Source of the DNA: Strix aluco
Taxonomy: Eukaryota > Chordata > Aves > Strigiformes > Strigidae
Length of the DNA: 64,000 nucleotides
NCBI RefSeq assembly: GCF_031877795.1
Contig: NC_133942.1
Span: forward strand, 2,356,001 to 2,420,000
Direction of reading: 5' to 3'
How positions within the stretch are numbered: position 1 is the stretch's first letter; the number at the start of each line of letters is the position of its first letter. Shown piece by piece: positions 11,995 through 23,000 of the stretch. The translations under genes were made by a program, and so were the position numbers. The notes beneath the pieces are model-generated. The model worked only from the letters and a program-made list of their open reading frames with translations. It did no database searches and was not told the DNA's origin.

Positions 11995-14654
11995 CTGCAG
12001 TCACGGGGAGAGACAATCCAAGCAGATAATTTAATGAGCAACATATTTGCAGAGACTCGTGTGAGCGCAGGGGCAGCAAAGCGCTCGGGGAGGAACAGCA
12101 GCTGCTCAGCAAGGGGCTGACCCCGAGCCGTGGGGTCCCACACGGATCAGATTATCACTTGCTGTTCGCTGGCACGGCATGTAGTTTTACCCCACGCTTA
12201 CAAGCTCAGAAGAGGTTTCTGAAAGCCAGCAGCCCTCAAGAGCCTCCCGGCTCAAAGCCTCTGCCACAACTGATGGAGAATCCACCAACAACCCAACTAG
12301 CTTTTTCTACTACAGAGCTGCCTGGGGGAGGCAGATCGAGATGAAGGAGCACCCACTGCAGGGCTTCACTGGCAAGGGGAGACACAGCTGGGTTTCAGCT
12401 GCAGGCTACTGGCATCACTCTTTTCTTCCCCTTTGGACCTGCAGGGATAAGCAAGCTAAATGTGCCCTATACTGCCTTCCACCAGAGGATCCCAGAGCAC
12501 TGTAAAAGCAAACCAATGAATTCAGGCACCGCATCACTTTGGTGAAACCAATGGCTTTATATGCATGGAAACAGAGGCCCTGAGAGGGGAAGGGACTTTG
12601 CCTAGCATCACCCACTAAAGAAGTCTGGACCAGCATCTCTGAATCCAAACCCTTACGTCTAGCCTTGAACCACCTTATCTTTTTCCTCTTTTTGGCCATC
12701 TCTGTAGGGCTTTGATGCAGTTAATCTCTCCCTCACTTGGTAGCTGTAGCAGAAATCATTCTAGTGTTTAAAGATCACAACCAAGAGATAAGGGAGCATG
12801 GCTACAGAGCAGTTGTTTCCTAGCTGGCATATCGCTGTCCCCTCTGCATGCTCCAGTCCCTGGCCATGAAGAACCAGCAGGTGACAACTCTGGGGGGATG
12901 AGTGGAAGGCTCCATGTGTAGCAGATTGAGGCAATGTAGTATAAACAGGATAGCAATCATCACCCAGCTGAATTCAAATACAGTTCAAAAGGAAATACTG
13001 TCATGGACGTTACTAGATGTACACAGACAGAGCCTCAGGCAAAGGCTGGCACCAGCACCAAAAATACTTGCTTTGGCTCACTCCCCGTGGAGTGCAGTGG
13101 GAAATGTTTCTCCATGGCTGACCTACAGCGCTGCGTGTGAGGAGGGCTTCCAGCCACCGATGAGCAACCCTCAACTCAACCTCCATCAGCGGACAATAAT
13201 TCCACCATTACATCCCAGAAAGTTCCTGCAGGACGGAGACAGAACAAACCCCTGGATAGACCTTCTAATGATCCAGGTCTTCTGGGGTCACAGCCCAGAG
13301 CAGGGTCCTGCACTGCCTCCTCTCGTGGAAAGACCTCTCTGCTCTGAGATCTCAAAAGCTTCTCTGACAGCAGGACAGTGGCCTTGGAGCTATGACCATC
13401 CCTGAGATTGCAAGTAGGAGGAACAAAATGTCCTGATCGGACTCTAGGACACAAACTGGCACGAGATGTAATTGGAAAAGAATCAGGTTGAAGTGAACTG
13501 TGGGAAAACCTGGTTGCTTCTGAGGGGAAAGAGGATCACTCAGGGTCCAATCTGAGACAGGCAGGCGAGAGGAGAGCGGTAAAGCAATGGTCCAGGCAAG
13601 TGCCCAGAGAAGGTAATGAGATTTTCTTTTAACACACTGAGCTTGCATGGAAGTCACACACTGTGTAATTAAAAATAGACAACAGTGGAAAACTAGTTTT
13701 GGCCTTCAAGGCATTTTTGACCTATTATGTTGAACTTTACTGTCTCAGAAGCCCTTAAAAGAGTGTTCCAGTTTAAGGCAGCTTCCTGATCAGCTATGAC
13801 CTAACTCCTATACACCTACATCCATGCAAGTCTGAAAAGTCCCACAAGGATTCCCTTAATCACCCAAATTTTTAAGTGTCACTTCCAGTTGATCCCCCCG
13901 GGCTATAAGTGTTTCTTTGCTGCCTGAAACGGGAATTTCAAAGCTTCACCACAGACACCCTTTGAAGAACCTGCCCCATCTCTCAGCACCACGAAGACAC
14001 AGGGTGCTGAAGCCCAGAAGTGCTCTGTCCTGTGCTGCCCTACCTTCCCTGCGGAACCCTTCACCTCCCCAGTCTCTAAGGAAGGGTAGAAATACCTCGT
14101 TGTGCTGGGAACCGGGACAGTGCAGGGCAATTCAACATCCTACAGCAGGATGGCCTCAACTTGCTGGGCCAACGAAGCACTTTACCTGCACATTACTGGA
14201 GAAGGAGCCTGCCACCTTATCAAAGCTGGAGTGGAAGAAGCTGCAGTGAATATTGTAACAGTTATGCTACCTGCAGCTATGTTAAGTGCTGCTACTCAGT
14301 GCAGTCCCGGGGAACGAGTGCTGACACTTTCCTCAGCCTCATGGACCCTCCATAGCCCAGGGGTCTCTGGACCTCAGTGGTTTGGTGCTCCCACCAATGC
14401 AAATTTGCTCTCCGAGGAAATCCAGTCATTGCAATCAACCCTTCCTCCCCAAAACGCCATCATCAGGTGAAGCATGGATGGAGCTGGAATGGGAGGCACT
14501 GAGCTCCATTACCCTAAAGCCCAGGGACACGTAACCTGATGCCGTAGATGGTTTACTTGTCCTAAACCATGCAATGCACCAACACCCCTTGAGGCCATAT
14601 GTTAGTTTTACCCTCGGGCAGTGTATCTTACTGAAATGAATCTTTCAAACGAAC
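11995..14654. other. Intron of the HYDIN-like gene, contains a MIR-type SINE
   Basis: About 2.7 kb. The only recognisable element is the MIR-like SINE near 12.5 kb. A 167-codon open frame on the plus strand at 12902-13405 has no family resemblance. Confidence 0.65.
12460..12680 (-). mobile_element. Ancient MIR-type (CORE-SINE) fragment
   Basis: Read on the minus strand, the segment keeps the order of MIR landmarks. First comes GGTTCAAGGC...TTTGGATTC (tRNA-derived/promoter side). Next are GATGCTAGGCAAAGTCCCTT and CCTCTCAGGGCCTCTGTTTCC, matching the MIR core. Last is ACAGTGCTCTGGGATCCTC..GG..GAAGGCAGTATA, matching the 3' region. Divergence is high, as expected for an element inherited from early amniotes. 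The boundaries are approximate. Confidence 0.75.
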
Positions 14655-14857
14655 CTCAGCTTCTGACAATCCTCCTCTTCCTGAGTAACAAAAGCCTTCC
14701 ACTGGAAGTGCACTATGATCTCACTCCGATTGTGGATGACCACAGATCTGTGGTTTGACAGCGTGAGGTAAGTCTTCCCAACTGTCAGGGGAGCTCCTGG
14801 CCAGCCTGATGCTGACATCTGCAGCTGCTCCATAAAGGCTTGTGTGAATATCTTCAC
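14655..14857 (-). pseudogene. HYDIN: HYDIN-like exon with +1 frameshift
   Basis: This 203-nt exon follows a TTTTTTCCAG acceptor. Joined in phase to the exon at 27308-27432 (ending VVHYDTG), it first reads EDIHTSLYGAAADVSIRLAR, which is HYDIN-like. It then falls out of frame, and the family match resumes in the next frame as LTVGKTYLTLSNHRSVVI, HNRSEIIVHFQWKAF and TQEEEDCQKLR. The shift maps to a run of four G on the plus strand at 14788-14791, where three would restore the frame and give a 202-nt exon fitting the phase of the next exon. The donor GTTCGT is weak. A homopolymer indel can be a sequencing error, so this lesion alone is weaker evidence than a nonsense change. Confidence 0.8.
14788..14791 (-). 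other. HYDIN: Homopolymer insertion causing the HYDIN-like frameshift
   Basis: Upstream codons match HYDIN in one frame (ADVSIRLARSS) and downstream codons in another (LTVGKTYLTL). The change of frame falls at this GGGG run (CCCC in gene sense). Confidence 0.72.
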
Positions 14858-16116
14858 CTGGAAAAAAGCAAAGGGGAGTCTTTGCTCATCTCACTTGCTG
14901 ATGGAAGTATGAGGAACAAAGCAAACCACCAGTAACAGAAGAAACTGTTACAGCTTTTAGCTGTGTTAGCAGTTCCATGGATCAGCACATTTATCACATT
15001 CTGACAGCTGCCCGTGTACAGAATGAGGACGTCCTGGGCACCACCATCAGCACCTTATTTCTGGGTGTGTTTCTGGAGATTTATCCCCAAGGGGACAGTA
15101 TTTACAGTGAGATTTTTCAGATGTGCCCAGGTGGCCTTTGGGTTGCCATCCCTCTCAAGTCACAGGGAATTCTGCATCCAAGTCATTCGGGTGACTCTGA
15201 GGAGTCCCACCTCAGTCAGGGTTTGCCCAGGGTTGTGTCTCTCCTGACCCCTTGTTGCTGACAAGCAAAGATGTCTGGGGGCACGTGGGCAGGAAATGGA
15301 GGTTCAGAGGAACAAGTGACAGCCCAGGGCAGGATGGGACACAGAAGAGAGCTTCACTGTGCTGCAGAAGCAGCGCCCTCACTTGCTGTGGGTTTGTGAA
15401 GAGATGTCAAAACAAGACTGGTGGGGCATGGCCCACCCCAACCTGCCCATTACAGTCCTGCAAGCCCATTTCCTCAGCCGGGACCCTGTTGCTTATGCCT
15501 GAGTTTGCAAGTCTACGCTGCGTCTTCCCAAGCCATTGAACGACCAGAGCGAGGGCATCTTTGCTTTCCACCTCAGACCCAGCTGAAGAGGAGAGTGTCC
15601 CAGGCTGTGCACATCAACTGACTAATGACTGGAGCCTTGCTGGAGTACCTGCCAGCACATCACCCTCCCAAACAGACTCCCACCACAGGCTCCCTCATTT
15701 CCAGAGCTTTCAAACCTTCCTTATTCCCAGCCAAGTAACTCCTGGCAGTCAACTGAGCTCAAACTTCAGTACCAAGCCCGCTCTTCCTCTTGCAGGCAAG
15801 TGTTTCCCAGGTGAGATGCAAACAGCAAACATCAGACATGCTCTCTAGAAACGGCATTTCTGTGGAGTGGTGCTTAAAGCCTCAGAGCCAGCCCCAACGG
15901 ACAAGTGCAGCAACCCGGCCATAGCATGGAGAGCATCTCTCTGCAAAGGCAGAGCCTCCTCCTCACTGCACAGGTCACAGCAAGGCAGCCAGCGAACGGA
16001 CCTGCCTTTAAACGGCTACTGGGCAACAACACAGGGAGAGAGCTGGATGTGTGCTGGGTGGACTCCTGAAATTCTAAGCCAGACACAACACAGCAGAATC
16101 ACATTCATTCCAGGGG

Positions 16117-16136
16117 AAAAAAAAAAAAAAAAAAAA
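16117..16136 (+). repeat. Poly-A tract (20 A)
   Basis: Uninterrupted run of 20 A followed by GGAG. No gene-like or SINE-like body is recognisable directly upstream, so it is called a simple repeat and not a retrocopy tail. Confidence 0.85.
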
Positions 16137-16630
16137 GGAGTCCCATCTTTTGGGGGGGCACTGGGGAATGAAGCAAGACTCACCCTTAAAACAGTAGATC
16201 CCTAGAGTCATTCACTCATCTCCACACACGGAGAATCCAGCCTTCATGCCTGTATAGCCTCAATTTCTCTGTTCTTAAGGGAGTCTGGAGTGGTAGGGAT
16301 TTGTGGCCAGAGACGAGTTACATTGCGAGGACAGCAGCAATGTTTACAATGACTGGACAATCTGCTTTCTATAATGGACAACTTGGCATACAGAAATAAC
16401 TGATGTTCAGGAGGGTTACAGAGGCGGGTATGCTTTATAAGCATTGCCTCTCCCCCCACTGAATCCTTGGCATATATTGGCAAGCAAAGGAGCCAGGAGC
16501 CAAGAAATGGGAGACATCCACAGTGCTTCGAGCTCGGGTTTATGGAAACATGAGCCAGCGCTCTACAACGATCAAGATGACAAACTACTGCAAAATAAAC
16601 ACCACAAAAACTATCATCGTCTCACTGTCT

Positions 16631-17068
16631 AAACCCATGGCCACGTGCGTCCTGAAATACTGGGTATAGTTCTGATCTCAAAAGAAACAAGCTGAAGCAT
16701 TTGAAGCTAAATAGAGAAGGGCAGAAGGAACAATTACAAGTATGAAGCAGCTTTTATAAGAAGATTGAATAGGACTCCGCATCCTAGAAATCATATGGGA
16801 GATAGATGGGAGAGGTTTGTAAAAGCATGAATGGCCTGGGAAATGTAAATAAGGAAAAAATTGTCACTTTTTGTCATAAAACAGGAACCTGAGGGCCTGA
16901 AATACTGTTATTAGTCAGAAATGACACAAAAGTGGTAGTACTTTTCCAGGGAGAATTCCTTCCTTTGGAACACACTGCGACAGGAGGCTGTAGAGGCTAA
17001 CAGCTGTAAATCCAGAGAGCAACTGGACAAATTCTTTGAAGATAAAGCCATCAGAAGCTATTCAACAG
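16631..17068 (+). mobile_element. Ancient CR1/L3-type LINE 3' fragment
   Basis: The segment carries a degraded version of the 3' coding end and UTR of amniote CR1/L3 LINEs. Landmarks in order are: CCCATGG.CACGTGCGTC..GAATACTG.GTA..GTTCTG; a region with GAAGCAGCTTTTATA.GA..AGATTGAATAGGACT; CTTTGGAACACACTGCGACA; GGAGGCTGTAGAGGCTAACA; and GGACAAATTCTTTGAAGATAA ending ATCAGAAGCTATT. This matches the order of the familiar L3/CR1 consensus seen in turtles, mammals and birds. Heavy divergence and small indels indicate great age. No intact reverse transcriptase frame remains. Confidence 0.78.
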
Positions 17069-20000
17069 AGATGAGAATAAAGCCTCCAGCACAGAAAAAT
17101 GCTAACTCTAGAGCCCACGAGGGAGAAAGCATATGCACTGCCTGTTTCCACACAGTTTGCTAAACATCCCCTATTGCTGCTCTCCTGGGGAGGAGCTGGG
17201 GACACAGCCACCCCTGCGCTCTTGGCTGCAGGCACCAAGGACTCTTCTGAAGGCTGGAAGGTTTGCTGGAGCACCTTCTACCACAGAGAGGATTCAGCAT
17301 TGTTCTGAATACATAAACCCACAAATCTCTGGGTCCAGGAGAGCGTGCACAGCTGCCAGCGAGTCAGGAGGAAGCCACGGATCTGTCTGCCAGGCTGATG
17401 AGCTGACACAGAGAGCGGACCTGCCAGGGTCGGCCATGGGCGGCTGCAGGCTGCATGTCTTGGTGTCAAATTAGATGTGACATTTCATTTAAGACTCTTG
17501 GCTGTTTAATATATAAGTTTTTTAAAAAAACCCTCTGTACTGTAACAGTGACGTAGCACTAGGTATTTCACTTGACAGGGTAATGTCCATGGTTGTGGTT
17601 TGGGATGCCTGGCTGCCATGAAAGCACATTTACTGAATCTAGATGTGTCTGCCCTATCGTTATTTACACAACATGATCTTATTACAGGTTGTCAATTCTC
17701 TCATTCTTACATGTTTTTGATACATTTCCTACAGGTGGCAGGACACAGCTTTTACTCTGCAACCTGAACAAAGTAATGCCTGAACTTGAAATTAAAAGCT
17801 AGACCTTTTGTAGAGCAGATGCTTTGGGTTGTGCACTCCTGAGCGATGCTCTTTGACACAGCAGAAACACCCCTGTGTTTTATCCCAGCATCCATCTGCG
17901 TGACTACGGACACAGGTATCTGAGCACACCATGATAACTTTTCACTATCTTGAAGTGAGAAATCTAGCATTGGGTCATCCTCTGTGGGGCTCCTGTTGTG
18001 CAGGGAAACAGACAAAGAGAGAATTTACAGAACAGCTAAAACATCTTTCTGAATTCTTCTAATACTACATGATCTTCCTGGTGCAAGAGGGAATAATTTT
18101 CAGAGCAGTACAAACTGTTCTTAAACAAAGACAGATTTTGTTTAGCCTGAAAGTATAGCTCAATGAATGGATGAGCAAACCCTTGCACAAGATTTCAAAA
18201 CAAATTTCAGGTTTTATGAAGAACGCTTTCCTAGTATTCACAGCTGGTACTTTCCTTCATTGATTACTGCTCTAAACATTAGGAAGCTGGTAGCCAGATT
18301 GATTAGACTGAACAGAAACAAAACAGCACCCTGATGCATTTTGTCTTCACCAAGACATATTCTTCCTCTATCCCTGTATCTCCTTCTCTGCTGAATTTGG
18401 ATTTTAAATCTTTTTAGGAGTGAATGACAGTCAAATTTGGAATATTTAGGTAGCATGGAAAGCAACTGCAATTTCATTTGCCCAGTCTGTCAGAAGACAG
18501 TGCCTTGCTCTCATCTCTTCTATGAACGCAGCTGGAGAGAGACAGGTCCTGCTGCTTTTTCACTGAAAATACGAGCAAGCAATGAAAGCAGAGCTCTTCA
18601 CTCAAAAGGATGTTACTGTACCCCCATATCGACCTATGATAAGTAATTCTTTTGCTCCTGCTACTATCATACCCAGCTGCCTCCACTGCCGGCATATCCT
18701 TGTTTTTCAAACAGCGTGCAGAGGTCTCTGTTACCACTTCACCGCTGGAGAAGTGAGTCACTTCACCAGGCTAAGTGATCTCTGGAAAGCTGGAGAAGTC
18801 ACCTACAGCCTGATCCAGCCCCCCCACCATGTGGTTTTTGCTGCGTCTCCCACAGAGCTACCACTAGATCAGAGTCGGGAGCACTGCTCTGAGCTGTTTC
18901 GCTGTTGGGAAGCTAATGGCTTCACCTACAAGATGCACCGAGTCTCCGCCAGCCTGAGAAAGGCCGTCTGTCCATTCCCACGCTTGTATTTCCAGCCCTA
19001 GAGCAAAACGCAGAGCAGCGACAGTCATTTGTAAGTGCTTCTCTGAAGTGGTGTTCAGGAGCTGCCTTCAGACATCATTAAACCATCACGTTATTTACTC
19101 CAGACCTCGTTTATAAACCTCACCACTAAATCACTGCTGCTGCTAACACAGGTGTTTCTAAAGAACCACTCCCAGGCTACAACAAAGCTCAGAGCATCCT
19201 CGTCATTATTGTGGCCACAGGTATTGCTGTAACGGTCAGAGTCCCCAGCGTGGCCCTGGCAAAGCACCCACTGAGCCCACGCAGCACAGTGCAAGAAGAG
19301 GGTCTCTACCCCAGAGGCCCTGCAAGGAACCGTAAGACAACAGATGGGGATGAAAAGGGAGGTGGAAAGCAGTGACCAGCCAGCAGTGCTCCACAGGACA
19401 GGCTGCAGGCTCTTCAGACAGCTCTCCTGCACATTAGGTCATCTCCTTGGAGTCAGGCTCTCACTGTCCATCCTTCTGTGACTGAGCACCCACAGCATTC
19501 CCCATCACCCCTCTGCACTGTGCTTAGGAAGAACTGTTTGACTCGTTCCAGGATGAAATACTCCAGCACAAGAATATCTGGGAGCCAGCACGGAGGCTTT
19601 GTCCTGCCCAGCATGAAGGAGCTTCGCAGAATGTATTGAAAAGGACGATGAAACCGTCAGATGATGAAAGACCACTGCTGCATACCCAGGATGTCGCAGG
19701 CTATTTTTAATCATTATTGCTACTACAGTAACGATACACTGGGGTACGTGACTGGCTGAAACATTGCTTTTGGCCATGGGGAAAATGGTGCAGGAACTTT
19801 CATTCCGATTGCCTGGCAAAGACATGCCCAATAGACCACCTAATAAATCAGTGACCCTTCAAGCTGCTCTTCTGCTTCTCAGCAGATGCTGATCGATCCA
19901 CAAGGAAAGGAGGTTAATGAATGGTCAGTTCTGCCCTGAAACACATCCCCCGGTAATGACACTTCAGAACACGTCAGTGATTTCCACTGATGATAGAGTA

Positions 20001-23000
20001 GACAAGCTGCGGACAAAGATGACCTGCAAAGAGATGAAAACCACATTCTTCCAGAAATCTTTCATGTGCTAAAAATGGGGTATGCAGCGTCACGCAGAAG
20101 TCTGTTTCTGTGCATGCCTGAGGATGAACAAAACAGCCAGAAGGAGATTTTTAACTTCCAAGTGACCCTCCTAGTACATACACCCCAGTCTGTGCCCACA
20201 CAGCCAACTCCATGGGTTGCTGAGCAGGGTTTTTGTTCGGAGGGGTGTTACGGAGTTGTGGAGCTACAAAGCTGTGCGAAGAAACCTCAAGCAAATGAAG
20301 CACAAACTTAATTCCCCTTCATCTACCCTCAAAGTGACAGATCATATCTCTTGAAACACAAGGCCCTGGAGAGGGGCCATACTCTGCAAGGAGCAGAACG
20401 GCCTTATCTAAAACAGTATAAGAAAAATTCATTATTACAAGCAGTTCTAGAAAAGGGGAACAAAGACAGGAAACAGTTGTTACCTATTAGCTGGTTTGAC
20501 AGAAACGAACACTTTAGAGACCAACTAGACTCACCCATCAATCTAAGTGATTTGAACTATAAAAGCCTATAACCAATCAGTTGTATAAAGTATTAGTTAC
20601 CAATCCTCGGTCTGTTGCAGTGCTGCTACTATTAAGATGCAAAGACAACATACAATTGCACAAACTCCTATTTACACTTTTTTTGCCTACAACATACGAC
20701 TCCCTCCACTCACTTTGAAGCAGATGTACAAGAACATAAAAGTCTGACAGAAACCAGCCACACTGCTGGGAATTCTCACAAGCGAAGGAAAAAAAGCACA
20801 ACGTGCACTCACCACCTACGACAGGCAGAAAGAAAAATCCTTTTGCAAAGTTTTTAAATGCCTGATAGCCCAAGGAAAATCTAGAGAAGCCTCTTGTGCA
20901 GCATCAGTCTGGCTTACACCTTGGGATAACACGGGAAACAAGATCTTCTTTAAAAACTCACAGAACAATGTAAGTTTCTAACCATGTGCCAGCATTAAAC
21001 ACAAAAAAGAATTACATCGGTTAGCGCACTACAGGGAAGCTTTGGATTCAAAAGGGGCTGCTGCTTAGGAAGTGGAAGATTTCCCCACCTCCTGGCACTT
21101 GTAAGCAGCTACTATAAATCTGCCTGGTGTGGAAGGAATGGAGAAGTGCATGAAGATGAACAACTGCAGGCTGGAGTGGCAGTGGCACACAGCGGTGGAC
21201 GGCAGAAGCTCACGGTCTGTTGCCATGAATTCAGCTCAACAGTAACTTAACACTACTCACGGCAACGTCAGAGCCCCTGTAAACACTGGCACAAGACTAA
21301 GATTAAAACCAGAAAATGGTTTTGGTATTCCCACCCTGGTATCCTGCACAATACAGGGACGACTCAAGTATGTAACGAGGTAGGGAGTCTGCTCAGACAA
21401 GTACTGAGCCTCCTCCATTCTGGCTGAAGTCAGTGCACACTGACTACACTCAGCAACCTGTTTGAGTGATCTCAGGAATGGAAAATGCAGCACAAGGGCT
21501 AAACCTCAGTTAAACCCTGCTGCCTGTCCACATAACTCAGTGGATTTACAAAGGAGAAAAAAGAGAAAGGAAAAGGCTTGATCTAGAGACTACATCAATA
21601 GGATTTTCACTTCATTTTCAAACAAGTTCCTGGAAGCCACTGATTGCAATGCCAGCCTTGCAAGACAGGTGACAAGACCCTTGGTCGAAAGTGGGTTCTT
21701 AAAGGAAAGAGAACAGAGCTCTGCAAAGGTCGTTGTTTTCTCCAAAGCCTACACAAAACCACAGATGACTATCACAGCAAGGCAGTGCTTTTCTTGGATG
21801 CTTTATCCTTGTGGGTAGCTGAGATGTTCAGAGGTGCTGGCACGTCCACACTACAGTTACTTGTTCAGCCTCAAACAGCAATAAACAGCCAGGACTGGGA
21901 TTTCATGAGTTTCCTGCATGTGTACAGTGACACTCACACACTGCCAAGCCCTTGCACGGGTGGCCTCATTCACCAAAGTAAGCCAGTTCAGCCAAACCCA
22001 GCACCAATTTTGCCTGAGGAAAGGGATTCATCATCCCGACACGTTTACATTCCCACCTGGCAAGCCCAGGCTGATCCAGGCGGGAGCTGAGCTGTCACTA
22101 ACATGGCTGACAATTCCCCCTGGCCCATTTCAATGCGATGCAGCCCCTACTCTAGTTTATCGCCATGGCCAAGATGCACAGGCTTTGCTTCCCCTGCTGC
22201 CAGCCAAGCACACCCAGCTCTGCAGTCACCCATCATCTCCACCAAACCCAGACAGCTCTAATACATCACCGCAAACTCACTGTCATTGCACAGGTGACTA
22301 AAGAGCTCCACAGCAGCATTTGTAAACATGCCTTCATTTCTCCTGTGATCTCATGCCCCATTTTGCCCATTGGAGATGAAATGTCAGTGTTTTCTCAAGC
22401 TGGCAGTTACCACTCATGGCTCCAGAGGCTGCTGCAGCACAGAAAAGCTGTCTGTGGTTAGACCAAGAAGGGCAGAGGCTGCCCAGGGCAGTGGCTCAGG
22501 GCATCCTGTGTAGGGTGAAGACCTCTGATACCCCCCTGCAACCCTGAGCGTTGCTGCCACACTGAGGACAGCGATTCCCATTCAGTTGAGATCTACCCAG
22601 GAAATATTTTAATGCTATTTTTCCTTCTTGCATTGCCCCAAGGAAATCGTATCTATCCTACAGGCATCCAAGCTGGCTGAGAGGATGGCGAGGATCACCG
22701 ACCTGCTCATCACGCTCACTCCAGACACCCAGAGGGCTGGCAGCTCTAGAGGCAGCCCACACAGGCAGGTACTGATCAACCCCAACCACACCTCACGGTA
22801 GCTCTCTGGTGCTCAGTACCAAAATCCCCTGCAGCAACCCCTTAGCGCGGCCAGCCTAAGCACCTGGCTGTCGGCCAGCCTGCGGGGCTGGAGGGGACAC
22901 CAGAGGGACTAGAGGGACACTGCCAGGGAGGGGACATCTCGGGCCAGGGCTTGCTTCTCCAGGCTGCAGTCTAATGCTGGTAACACGAGGCTGATGACGT

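Noticed and set aside
12902-13405. 167-codon plus-strand open frame
   Set aside because: It has no recognisable domain or splice support, and lies in an intron of the opposite-strand gene.
16117-16136. Poly-A tract as a retrocopy tail
   Set aside because: No gene-like body upstream and no flanking target-site duplication seen.
18582-19001. 139-codon plus-strand open frame
   Set aside because: Composition looks ordinary and no motif was recognised; probably chance.
22455-22520. Possible CR1 fragment (GAGGCTGCCCAGGGCAGTGG)
   Set aside because: Only a single short block matches; neighbouring CR1 landmarks are absent.
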